From Pseudomonadota bacterium (GTDB taxonomy: Bacteria; Pseudomonadota; Alphaproteobacteria; Acetobacterales; Acetobacteraceae), in assembly GCA_021779655.1 (NCBI GenBank), contig JAJYAF010000039.1:1-11336 (forward strand): DNA of 11,336 nucleotides, in the 5' to 3' direction. The notes under the pieces are model-generated. The model searched no databases and was not told where the DNA came from. It saw only the letters and a list, made by a program, of their open reading frames with translations. The translations under genes were made by a program, and so were the position numbers. This document shows positions 1-6,895 of the stretch, piece after piece. Positions within the stretch are counted from its first letter, which is position 1; every line of letters begins with the position of its first letter.

Positions 1-26
1 ATGGCGCGGGAAAGGCTGGAAAACAT
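1..26 (-). CDS. secA: Probable N-terminal start of SecA preprotein translocase ATPase (partial, runs off left edge)
   Basis: Only the first eight codons are visible: an ATG at 26-24 on the minus strand reading MFSSLSRA. SecA proteins of alphaproteobacteria typically begin M-F/L-x-x-L-x-R-A-h-F-G, and secA is commonly found beside a parvulin-type isomerase and argJ in this class (established from memory, not searched). A weak GGAA Shine-Dalgarno-like stretch lies about 11 nt upstream of the ATG. If correct, SecA is the cytoplasmic ATPase that drives Sec-dependent export, and it diverges from the exported isomerase at 242. Eight residues are too few for proof, so the call rests mainly on gene neighbourhood. 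A chance ATG is the alternative. Confidence 0.45.
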
Positions 27-53
27 GCTGGGATGGGTTCCGATCAAAAGGCC

Positions 54-97
54 AGGTTCAAAAGGGTAGGTTCGACAGCCCCAGGTTCAACAGCCCC
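54..97. repeat. 15-bp tandem repeat in the divergent secA/isomerase promoter region
   Basis: Positions 68-82 (AGGTTCGACAGCCCC) and 83-97 (AGGTTCAACAGCCCC) are adjacent copies that differ at one base. A degenerate third copy beginning AGGTTCAA starts at 54. The repeat lies in the 215-bp non-coding gap (27-241) between the presumed secA start and the isomerase gene. It could be replication slippage or a set of regulator sites. No convincing sigma-70 promoter was found in the gap. Confidence 0.8.
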
Positions 98-241
98 GGG
101 TTAATCAAACAGCAAGGGGGCACATCGCTCCCATAATCTTGAGGGGGTGGTGGGTCAAATTGGGGGCCGGGCGGAGCACCGGCTTGCCGCGGCTGGGGAG
201 TTGGCCCATAGACGCCGCGAGCTTAGCCAGAAGGTGTTGTG

Positions 242-1204
242 ATGTATCGTTTGTCTGTCGTCCCGGTTTTCGCGCTTGCTACCGGATTGGCTGCGGCGCC
301 GGCACTGGCGCAAACCCCAAAGGCCGCGCCTGCCTCGCCACAGGCTGGGGCGGCCTCCTCGCCGCAGGGCGGCGCGACTTCCTCGCCGCAGGGCGGCGCG
401 GCTTCCCCTTCCGGCGATCCGATAATCGCCACGGTCAATAGCCGTCCCATCCGGCTCAGCGATGTGCAGAACGCGGCGCAGGAGCTTCCGGCCCAGTTGC
501 AGCAACTGCCGGCGCAGCAGCTTTTTCCCATTATCGTCAATCAGCTGATCGACCGGCAGGCGTTGCTGGTGGCCGCGAAAGCGGAGAAATTGCAAAACAA
601 CCCCGCCATTGCTGCCTCGATGCAGGAGGCTGCCGATGAGCGGCTGGAAAACGCCTATCTGCAGCAGCAGGTGGGCCCGAAGGTGAGCAACGCCGCCATT
701 CTCGCCACCTATAAGAAGGAATATGCCGGCAAGCCGGGACCGCAACAGGTGGAAGCCAGGCATATTCTGGTGAAGACCAAGGCGCAGGCGGAGGATATCA
801 TCAATCAACTGAACCATGGCGCGAGTTTCGCCACCCTCGCGCAGAAATACAGCATCGATCCGGGTGCGGCGAATGGCGGCGAACTCGGCTGGTTCTCGCA
901 GAACCAGATGGTCCCAGCCTTTTCCAACGCCGCCTTCGCGCTCAAGCCGGGACAATACACAAAGACGCCGGTGCAGACGCAGTTCGGCTGGCATGTGATC
1001 CTTTGCGAGGGCAAGCGCACCGCGCCCCCGCCGAGCCTGGACGATGTCAAAAGTCAGATCAGCCAGGAGCTTGCGGATAACGCGATCAAAGCCACGCTCG
1101 CCGGGGCGCGTTCCAAGGTCAGCGTCAAGATCTATAACAACGGGGCGCCGGCTCCCGCCAGTTCGGGTGACATGAACGTCAATCTTGTACCGGGCGGCCA
1201 GTAG
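242..1204 (+). CDS. Exported parvulin-type peptidyl-prolyl cis-trans isomerase (SurA/PrsA-like foldase)
   Basis: A 320-residue protein expected to catalyse prolyl cis-trans isomerisation and act as a folding chaperone for exported proteins in the periplasm. The N-terminus is a clear Sec signal peptide: a short basic start (MYR), a hydrophobic stretch and an ALA-Q cleavage site after about residue 23. Next comes a low-complexity Ala/Pro/Ser/Gly linker (about 24-58) with a repeated ASSPQGG unit, a SurA-N-like helical region (about 59-165) and a PpiC/rotamase domain (about 170-262). The rotamase domain shows EARHILVKT, the DPGAANGGELGWF loop and FGWHVI (248-253). ATG 242 is preferred over the GTG three bases upstream because AAGG (231-234) is 7 nt from it. 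The gene ends 5 nt before argJ, so the two are very probably co-transcribed and coupled. The C-terminal tail (about 290-320) is low in conservation signals. Confidence 0.94.
   Translation: MYRLSVVPVFALATGLAAAPALAQTPKAAPASPQAGAASSPQGGATSSPQGGAASPSGDPIIATVNSRPIRLSDVQNAAQELPAQLQQLPAQQLFPIIVNQLIDRQALLVAAKAEKLQNNPAIAASMQEAADERLENAYLQQQVGPKVSNAAILATYKKEYAGKPGPQQVEARHILVKTKAQAEDIINQLNHGASFATLAQKYSIDPGAANGGELGWFSQNQMVPAFSNAAFALKPGQYTKTPVQTQFGWHVILCEGKRTAPPPSLDDVKSQISQELADNAIKATLAGARSKVSVKIYNNGAPAPASSGDMNVNLVPGGQ
356..403 (+). repeat. 24-bp in-frame tandem repeat in the isomerase linker
   Basis: Two adjacent 24-bp units, 356-379 and 380-403, differ at a single base. Each encodes eight residues of the SSPQGGA(T/A) type, directly after the signal peptide. 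The repeat keeps the frame, so copy-number change would alter only linker length between the signal peptide cleavage site and the chaperone domain. Confidence 0.9.
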
Positions 1205-1209
1205 ACGGC

Positions 1210-2439
1210 ATGGCGGGGCCTCTGGCCATATCGCCGCTTGCCGTACCGTTGCCGGCGCTCAAGCCGGTGGCGGGCGTAAGGCTGGCGGTGGCAGAGGCGG
1301 GCATACGCTATAAAGGCCGCAACGATGTGATGCTGGCGGAATTTGCCGAAGGAACCACGGCCGCCGGTGTTTTCACCCGCAACCTCTGCCCCGGTGCGCC
1401 GGTGACCTATTGCCGGGAGATGCTGCGGGCTGGATTGGCCAGGGGGCTGGTGGTCAACGCTGGTAACGCCAATGTTTTCAATGGCGTGGCAGGCGTGCGC
1501 GCGGTGGAGAGCACGGCGGCGGCGGCCGCCCGGGGTTTGGGTGTTCCGTCGGAGACCATTTTTCTTGCCTCCACGGGGGTAATCGGCGAGCCGTTGCCCG
1601 CACAAAAAATTGTCGCGGTAATGGACCAGCTGGTGGCCCGCCTGACCCCGGATGGACTTGCCGAAGCGGCGCTAGCGATCATGACCACCGACACTTTCCC
1701 GAAGGCGGCCACCCGCACGGCCCGGCTTTGCGGAGAGGAGGTGCAAATCACAGGCATTGCCAAGGGCAGCGGCATGGTGGCGCCGGATATGGCGACGATG
1801 CTGTGCTTCATTTTCACCGATGCCGCTGTTCCGGCGCCGGCCTTGCAGGCCATGCTGGCCCGGGCTGTCGATCACAGTTTCAACGCGATCACCGTGGACT
1901 CCGATACCTCGACCTCCGACATGGTGCTGCTGTTCGCGACTGGCCAGGCCGGCAACAGACCGACGGACGATCCGGCCCACCTTGCCGATTTCCGGCGCGC
2001 GCTCGGGGAGGTGACGCATGAGCTTGCGTTACAGGTCGTACGCGACGGCGAAGGCGCGAGCAAGCTCGTGGAGATTACGGTGGATGGCGCCGTGTCAAAC
2101 CATTCGGCGAAGCGCATTGCGCTCTCCATCGCCAATTCGCCACTGGTGAAAACCGCCATTGCGGGAGAAGACGCGAACTGGGGCCGAATTGTCATGGCGG
2201 TGGGCAAGGCGGGGGAACCGGCGGACCGCGACAAGCTCGGGGTTGCGATCGGCGGAATCTGGATGGCGAAAGCAGGCGGCGTTGTGCCCGGGTATAACGA
2301 AGCCCCGGTGGTGGCCCATATGCGCGGCCGGGAAATCAAGGTCGATGTGGATATCGGGCTGGGGCAAGGGCGGGCCACGGTGTGGACCTGCGACCTGACG
2401 CACGGCTATATCGATATCAACGGCGCTTATCGGAGCTGA
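1210..2439 (+). CDS. argJ: Bifunctional ornithine acetyltransferase / N-acetylglutamate synthase
   Basis: Cytoplasmic arginine-biosynthesis enzyme. It transfers acetyl from N2-acetylornithine to glutamate, and in bifunctional members also makes N-acetylglutamate from acetyl-CoA. The 409-residue length fits the family. The self-cleavage site is clear: KGSGMVAPDMATML, where Thr196 would become the N-terminal nucleophile of the beta chain after cleavage at Ala195-Thr196. The oxyanion-hole pair is Thr122-Gly123 in ASTGVIGEPL. The GEDANWGRI and C-terminal YIDINGAYRS segments are also typical. Whether it is mono- or bifunctional cannot be told from sequence. The start ATG lies 5 nt after the isomerase stop with only a poor ribosome-binding site, consistent with translational coupling. 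Its last 23 bp overlap the 3' end of rsmA on the other strand. Confidence 0.98.
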   Translation: MAGPLAISPLAVPLPALKPVAGVRLAVAEAGIRYKGRNDVMLAEFAEGTTAAGVFTRNLCPGAPVTYCREMLRAGLARGLVVNAGNANVFNGVAGVRAVESTAAAAARGLGVPSETIFLASTGVIGEPLPAQKIVAVMDQLVARLTPDGLAEAALAIMTTDTFPKAATRTARLCGEEVQITGIAKGSGMVAPDMATMLCFIFTDAAVPAPALQAMLARAVDHSFNAITVDSDTSTSDMVLLFATGQAGNRPTDDPAHLADFRRALGEVTHELALQVVRDGEGASKLVEITVDGAVSNHSAKRIALSIANSPLVKTAIAGEDANWGRIVMAVGKAGEPADRDKLGVAIGGIWMAKAGGVVPGYNEAPVVAHMRGREIKVDVDIGLGQGRATVWTCDLTHGYIDINGAYRS

Positions 2440-3268
2440 ATTCCTCCAGCCATATCCGGGCGAGTGTCTGGTATTCGCCGATGCTTAATGTCTCGGCTCG
2501 CCGGTCACCGGCGATACCGGCCTTTTGCAGCAATGTTTCGCCGCCCATTCCCCGCAGCGCGCCACGCAGCATCTTGCGCCGCTGGCCGAAGGCGGCTGCG
2601 GTTATCTGTTCCAGGGCGGCGAACAGCGCGGGGGCGGGCTGCACCGGCTTGGGATTCAAGCGGACAACCGCGGATTCGATCTTGGGCGGCGGGGTAAATG
2701 CCTGGGCCGGCACGCGCATTGAAATCGCGGCATCGCAAACCCATTGGGTGATCACCGAAAGCCGGCCGTAGAGACCGCCCCCGGGGGCGGCCACGATGCG
2801 CTCGGCCACTTCGCGCTGGAACATCAGGGTCATCGAGCGGTAGGCTCCGGCCTGGCGCAGCCAGCGGAGCAACATGGCGGTGCCGGCATTGTAGGGCAGA
2901 TTGGCGACAATGGCGCGGGGCGGAGGGACGAGCGCGGGCAGATCCATCCTCAGCGCATCGCCCGCCAGCACACGAAGCCGGCCCCGCGCGGTTTGCGCCA
3001 GCAGTTCCATCGCCGCGACCGCGCGCGGGTCAAGCTCGACGACCGTGAGATGGGCGGCGGGTGAATCGAGCAGCGCCCGGGTGAGCCCGCCCGGGCCCGG
3101 CCCCACCTCGATGACGTTCAGGCCCGCGAGTGGTTCGGCGCAGCGCCGGATTTTATCCAGCAGGTTATTGTCCAGCAGGAAGTGCTGGCCGAGTGCCTTG
3201 TCCGCCCGTAGGTCGAACCGCGCGATTACCTCGCGCAAAGGCGGCCGATCTGTCGCGGGCGCGGACAT
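2417..3268 (-). CDS. rsmA: 16S rRNA (adenine1518-N6/adenine1519-N6)-dimethyltransferase
   Basis: RsmA/KsgA dimethylates two adjacent adenines in the 3'-terminal hairpin of 16S rRNA, a late step and checkpoint in 30S ribosome assembly. The 283-residue product matches the family's usual size. Visible motifs are LGQHFL (26-31), the SAM-binding loop EVGPGPGGLT (54-63), the acidic VELD (77-80), AGDAL (102-106) and the catalytic NLPY (123-126), followed by FQREVAERI. The C-terminal helical domain includes FTPPPKIESAVVRL and the FGQRRKMLRGAL segment. The open frame continues upstream to 3511, but the ATG at 3268 is chosen because family-like sequence (PPLREVIARF) begins just after it and longer versions would run into the divergent clc gene. 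No strong ribosome-binding site is visible. Loss of RsmA is the classical cause of kasugamycin resistance. Confidence 0.97.
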   Translation of the reverse strand: MSAPATDRPPLREVIARFDLRADKALGQHFLLDNNLLDKIRRCAEPLAGLNVIEVGPGPGGLTRALLDSPAAHLTVVELDPRAVAAMELLAQTARGRLRVLAGDALRMDLPALVPPPRAIVANLPYNAGTAMLLRWLRQAGAYRSMTLMFQREVAERIVAAPGGGLYGRLSVITQWVCDAAISMRVPAQAFTPPPKIESAVVRLNPKPVQPAPALFAALEQITAAAFGQRRKMLRGALRGMGGETLLQKAGIAGDRRAETLSIGEYQTLARIWLEEFSSDKRR

Positions 3269-3295
3269 GGGTATCTTGTTAGCGTGGGGTCCGGC

Positions 3296-5098
3296 ATGGC
3301 AACAATGGGCGGAATGGCAAGTTCCACTGTTGAACCGTCCCGCCGGCATCTCGGAGACTGGGTTATCCATGTACCGCAGACCTTGCGCACCCTGGTCCGC
3401 GCCAACGAATTTTGGCTCGCGGTTCTCGCCGCGGTGGTGGGCTGTCTGGCTGGCGCCGGGGTTGTGCTGATCAACCTGATTACGGGGCTGATGCACGTCC
3501 GGTTGTTTCATCTTCCGCCGGGCGAGGGACTCTCCGCTTCAACCCACCTGCCCGCGCTGCGAGCCTTTCTGGTTCCAACCTTAGGCGGTCTGGTGCTGGG
3601 GGTATTCGGCCTTGCCCTCAGCCGTTTCCGGCCGAACAACCTGATCGACGCGATCGAGGCGAACGCGTTGTATGGCGGCCGGATGTCGTTGAACGACAGC
3701 ATCATCGTTGCCGCGCAGACAGCCTGGTCGAACGGGGTGGGTGCTTCGGTGGGGATGGAGGCCGGCTATGCGCAGCTTGGCGCCGGCATTGCATCCCGGC
3801 TGGGCCGCAGCTTCCGGTTGCGGCGCAACGATTTGCGCGTTCTGGTGGGCTGCGGCGCGGCGGCGGCGATTGGCGGAGCCTTCAACGCCCCGCTTTGCGG
3901 CGCGTTTTACGGCATCGAGCTGATTATTGGCGTCTATACCATCGCAACGCTGCCCTTCGTGGTGGTCGCCTCCCTGATGGGAACGCTTACCGTGCAGCTT
4001 TTGAGCGGCGGCACCCCGCCGCTGAACGTGAGCCTGCCGGTAACCGTGCCGAACGATGAATATCCGCTCGTTCTGATCCTGGGATTTTTGAGCGGGCTTG
4101 CCGGTATCGCGATCATGCGTGGTGTTACGCTCATCGAGGCTGGATTCCGGTATTCGATGATCCCTTTCTGGCTGCGGCCGGTCTTTGGCGGCGTCATTGT
4201 GGGTGCGCTGGGATGTATCGACCCGGCGGCCATGTCCTCCGGCCACTCCGCGCTGCATACCGATATCAACCTGACCTACCCGTTCCTGGTCGTGCTCACC
4301 ATGCTGATCCTGAAGGCGGTGGCTTCGGCCTTTTCCATCGGCACCGGCTTTCGCGGCGGCCTGTTTTTCGCCTCGCTGTTTTTGGGTGCCCTGTTCGGCA
4401 AGGTATTCGCCGGCATCCTTTCGATTCTGCCCTTTGTGACGCCGATGCCGCCGGGGCTATACGCCGTGGTGGGGATGAGCGCGCTTGCCGTGGCAATCGT
4501 CGGCGGGCCGATGACCATGACGTTCCTGACCCTGGAGAGCACGGAAAATTTCGCGGTCACCATGGCGGTGCTGGCCGCTTCCATCGCCGCGGCGCTGACC
4601 GTGCGGCGATTGTTCGGATACTCGTTTGCGACCTGGCGCTTTCATCTGCGCGGGGAATCGATTCGCAGCGCGGTGGATATCGGCTGGATCAACAATCTCA
4701 CGGTCGGCCGCATGATGAGCCGCGCGCAGGAGACGGCGCGCGAGGATATGACACTGGAGGCGTTCCGTCAGGAATTCCCGTTGGGATCGACCCAGTTCGT
4801 CATCGCGAACAACGCGGACGGAAGATATGCCGGCATCGCCTACGTGGCGGAAGCGTTTACCGTGACCGACCCGGACGCCCGGGTTGCGAACATCCTTCAC
4901 CACGGTGAGCACTATCTCTTGCCTAATATGACCGTGAAGGAGGCGATCGCGGCTTTCGAGAGCGGGGAAGCCGATGCCCTGCCGGTACTGGACGGCCGGG
5001 ATACCCGCCGCGTGGTGGGCGTATTGACGGAACAATACGCGCTCCGCCGATATAACGAGGAATTGGAACGCCGGCGCCGCGAGCTTTCCGGGGAATGA
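3296..5098 (+). CDS. CLC-family anion channel/antiporter with C-terminal CBS pair and atypical selectivity motifs
   Basis: A 600-residue CLC protein that moves anions, possibly coupled to protons, across the inner membrane. About residues 35-430 form the hydrophobic CLC core; about 465-595 form a two-CBS cytosolic regulatory region (from TVGRMMS to VVGVLTEQYALRR). The gating glutamate appears to be Glu155, in GMEAG in place of the usual GREGP. The usual GSGIP position reads PNNLI (113-117), and the GIFAP position reads GFRGGLFFAS (351-360). The core is otherwise recognisable (VGCGAAAAIGGAFNAPLCGAFYGIEL). ATG 3296 is chosen for a GGGG ribosome-binding site 6 nt upstream; GTG 3284, ATG 3305 or ATG 3314 remain possible. 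The gene is divergent from rsmA with only about 27 bp between starts. Chloride is the default substrate, but the substitutions make selectivity uncertain. Confidence 0.94.
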   Translation: MATMGGMASSTVEPSRRHLGDWVIHVPQTLRTLVRANEFWLAVLAAVVGCLAGAGVVLINLITGLMHVRLFHLPPGEGLSASTHLPALRAFLVPTLGGLVLGVFGLALSRFRPNNLIDAIEANALYGGRMSLNDSIIVAAQTAWSNGVGASVGMEAGYAQLGAGIASRLGRSFRLRRNDLRVLVGCGAAAAIGGAFNAPLCGAFYGIELIIGVYTIATLPFVVVASLMGTLTVQLLSGGTPPLNVSLPVTVPNDEYPLVLILGFLSGLAGIAIMRGVTLIEAGFRYSMIPFWLRPVFGGVIVGALGCIDPAAMSSGHSALHTDINLTYPFLVVLTMLILKAVASAFSIGTGFRGGLFFASLFLGALFGKVFAGILSILPFVTPMPPGLYAVVGMSALAVAIVGGPMTMTFLTLESTENFAVTMAVLAASIAAALTVRRLFGYSFATWRFHLRGESIRSAVDIGWINNLTVGRMMSRAQETAREDMTLEAFRQEFPLGSTQFVIANNADGRYAGIAYVAEAFTVTDPDARVANILHHGEHYLLPNMTVKEAIAAFESGEADALPVLDGRDTRRVVGVLTEQYALRRYNEELERRRRELSGE

Positions 5099-5167
5099 TC
5101 GAAGCTTCAAAATGTTTGGGTCGATCGAAAATTTTAAGATAATTCTCATTTTAGGATAAAAAACGCG

Positions 5168-5205
5168 CATCAAGTCTAATTTGATGGTTGTTTTTCGTCT
5201 TTTTT
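5168..5205 (+). terminator. Candidate intrinsic terminator downstream of clc
   Basis: A perfect 6-bp stem, CATCAA (5168-5173) with TTGATG (5181-5186), plus a possible G-U closing pair, is followed by a strongly T-rich tract (5188-5205) containing runs of five and six T. It lies 69 bp after the clc stop in an AT-rich gap. The stem is AT-rich and therefore weak, so Rho-independent termination is plausible but not certain. Confidence 0.45.
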
Positions 5206-5250
5206 GGTTCAAGTTCCATGCTTCGTGCCGAATTTAAAGAAATTTGAACC
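5206..5250 (+). repeat. Inverted repeat with nested hairpin in the 5' region of the RTX-like gene
   Basis: GGTTCAA (5206-5212) and TTGAACC (5244-5250) are perfect complementary arms separated by 31 nt. Inside them TTCG (5222-5225) and CGAA (5229-5232) form a second small hairpin with a TGC loop. In RNA this could fold as a two-level stem; in DNA the arms could be an operator. It lies just after the putative terminator tract and 83 bp upstream of the RTX-like start. No function can be assigned from sequence alone. Confidence 0.6.
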
Positions 5251-5285
5251 TTTGTCTCTTGTAAATGTGAGAGGGGCCGGATAGC

Positions 5286-5348
5286 ATGAAGCAACGGTTT
5301 CGTAACGCTGCGCTGTGGCGGGGAGTGATTTCGTGTCTGGATCGGTAA
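5286..5348 (+). CDS. Possible 20-residue leader peptide overlapping the start of the RTX-like gene
   Basis: An ATG at 5286 is preceded by a purine-rich GAGAGGGG about 9 nt upstream and reads MKQRFRNAALWRGVISCLDR before TAA at 5346-5348. The ORF ends 16 nt inside the downstream gene, whose GTG start is at 5333 in another frame, an arrangement compatible with translational coupling. The peptide is basic with no recognisable domain. It could equally be a chance short frame; the good ribosome-binding site and overlap are the only support. Confidence 0.25.
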   Translation: MKQRFRNAALWRGVISCLDR

Positions 5349-6763
5349 CGGTAATCGGCGGCCATTCTTCCATCCAGGGGCTCACGGGGCTGGTTACGGT
5401 TCCTTCCGGCTTCACCTCGCCGCTTACCAGCGTGCTGCAAACGCTCCTGACCACCGCTTCCGGGGCCGTTTCAACGAGTGCCGCCAATTTCGCCAATCTG
5501 GACGTGGCTGGCCAGTCGGGCCCGCAAAGCGTCCCCGGCGGGACAGGGAGCGGCGTTCTGGTGCTCTCCAACCAGGACAGCACGAACGCCACCACCGCGG
5601 GCAGCGCCAGCGTCAGCGTCAATGTTCCCGCCGGCTTCGATACACTGGTGGTGCAAGCCCCCGGGAGCGAGACGGTGGTGGGAAGCGGTGGAACCTTTAC
5701 CGCTCTGTTCGGCGCCAATAGTACCGTGACCTTCAACGATGCGGGGGGCAGCGGCTCGGTCTTTGCCGCCGGCGGCGACGTGGCCACCTTAACCGGTGCC
5801 AACGATTATTTCGTGGGGGGCACGGCGGGCAACAACAAGGTTATCGCCAATGGCGGCAATGTCGCGATCACTTTTGCCGGATCGGGAAACCAGCTGCACG
5901 ATACTGCCCAGAACGCGACGGTTGTGTCTAGCGGCGGCGATACCCTGATCACCTCCTCCAGCAGCGGAAGGGCACAGATCTCTGTCACCGGGAACGACAC
6001 CATTCAAAACGCCGGCTCCGCCGATACCATCGCGGCAACGGGCAGCGGTACGTTCATCGGCTATTTCATCGGAACCGCTGGCGGGCAGATGAATTTCGTG
6101 AACACCAGTACCGGCCCCTCCAGCATCATTGCCGGGCTCAACGGCGCCACCGGCGCGATTTCCAGCCAGGGGAGCGTCACCGTATCCGCTGGTACGGGCG
6201 GCGGGGTCTATGACGGCGGCATCAGCGGCAACAATTCCCTGGTGGGCGGAAGCGGAATGGTCACCTTGTTCGCCGCCGGGGTCAACAACTATCTATACGC
6301 AAACAGTTCGGTTTCCGGTTCAGCCTACAATCTTCTGAATGCCTATTCAGGCAGCAACGATACTCTGGTAGCCTCGTCCCACACCAACAATAACGTCTTC
6401 TTTGCCGGCACCGGTACCGAATCCATGGTTTCAGCCGGGACTGGAACACAAGATTTCTTCGTCGGCACCTATGGCTCCGAAACCATCTCCGGTTCCACCG
6501 CATCCACGGCAACCAACGCTTTCATTTTCGATCAATCCAGCGCGCAGGGTGGAGGAACCGACGCAATCCTCAACTTCAAGCCCGGAGAGGGCTATATCAA
6601 CCTCGGCAACGGCGTGACGGGGGTCAACATCATCAGCTTCGAGAGCCTGAGCGGCGTGCATGGCGGCACGCAGATCGATCTCAATAACGGCACGACGATC
6701 AAGCTTTTCGGTGTTTCGGCATCCTCTTTCAGTCATTCCATCATCGGTAAAACCAACTTCTGA
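5333..6763 (+). CDS. Gly/Ser/Thr/Asn-rich repeat protein, probable type I-secreted RTX-like surface protein
   Basis: A 476-residue protein dominated by Gly, Ser, Thr, Ala, Asn and Val, with no cysteine, few lysines and no signal peptide or membrane segment. Loose repeats built around F(F/V)xGTxG, GNNxLxGGSG and GGDTLI-type turns run from about 110 to 400 and suggest a beta-roll or beta-helix, although strict GGxGxDxLx calcium-binding nonapeptides are missing. The C-terminal 65 residues (about 410-476), with DAILNFKPGEGYINLG and LNNGTTIKLFGVSASSF, resemble the tail that follows RTX repeats in type I secretion substrates. Role inferred: extracellular or cell-surface adhesin or matrix protein. 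No ABC exporter, membrane fusion protein or TolC gene is in the window, so the exporter must be elsewhere. GTG 5333 is chosen for GGGGAG (5320-5325) 7 nt upstream; an in-frame GTG at 5315 lacks a site. A strong terminator follows at 6776. Confidence 0.85.
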   Translation: MSGSVTVIGGHSSIQGLTGLVTVPSGFTSPLTSVLQTLLTTASGAVSTSAANFANLDVAGQSGPQSVPGGTGSGVLVLSNQDSTNATTAGSASVSVNVPAGFDTLVVQAPGSETVVGSGGTFTALFGANSTVTFNDAGGSGSVFAAGGDVATLTGANDYFVGGTAGNNKVIANGGNVAITFAGSGNQLHDTAQNATVVSSGGDTLITSSSSGRAQISVTGNDTIQNAGSADTIAATGSGTFIGYFIGTAGGQMNFVNTSTGPSSIIAGLNGATGAISSQGSVTVSAGTGGGVYDGGISGNNSLVGGSGMVTLFAAGVNNYLYANSSVSGSAYNLLNAYSGSNDTLVASSHTNNNVFFAGTGTESMVSAGTGTQDFFVGTYGSETISGSTASTATNAFIFDQSSAQGGGTDAILNFKPGEGYINLGNGVTGVNIISFESLSGVHGGTQIDLNNGTTIKLFGVSASSFSHSIIGKTNF

Positions 6764-6775
6764 TCGGACTCTGGC

Positions 6776-6805
6776 GCCGCTCTGGCTGAGGGCAGACGGC
6801 TTTTT
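6776..6805 (+). terminator. Intrinsic terminator after the RTX-like gene
   Basis: GCCG-(bulged C)-TCTG (6776-6784) pairs with CAGACGGC (6793-6800) around an 8-nt loop and is followed directly by TTTTT (6801-6805). It begins 13 nt after the stop codon. The GC-rich stem and immediate T run make it a good Rho-independent terminator, so the RTX-like gene is probably a single-gene transcript and the downstream methyltransferase needs its own promoter. Confidence 0.7.
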
Positions 6806-6895
6806 CCGCGTGCGGCTTTCCATGGGCGGAATCACCCTTGCGGCGGCGGCCAAATCCATCCACACCTGCGGCAACGCTAACCCGTTGGAGCCCCT

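Noticed and set aside
132..137. CATAAT as a -10 element upstream of the isomerase gene.
   Set aside because: No acceptable -35 lies 16-18 bp upstream, so the promoter cannot be supported.
155..994. A 279-codon minus-strand open frame opposite the isomerase gene, rich in Arg and Leu.
   Set aside because: Its composition is typical of a GC-rich shadow frame, it has no recognisable domain, and it lies fully under a well-supported gene with a signal peptide and rotamase domain.
3269..3511. N-terminal extension of rsmA up to an upstream start at 3511.
   Set aside because: The added residues (HSAHCCHAGPHANKIP and similar) look non-native and run antisense into clc, whereas family-like RsmA sequence begins right after ATG 3268.
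5116..5143. Possible sigma-70 promoter TTGGGT - 16 nt - GATAAT in the AT-rich gap after clc.
   Set aside because: The -35 matches only 3 of 6 bases, and the element lies upstream of the terminator-like hairpin, so it would give a very short transcript. Chance matches are expected in AT-rich DNA.
5138..5153. Fur-box-like sequence GATAATTCTCATTTTA.
   Set aside because: It matches only one half of the consensus, with no symmetrical second half, and alphaproteobacterial iron regulators often use different sites.
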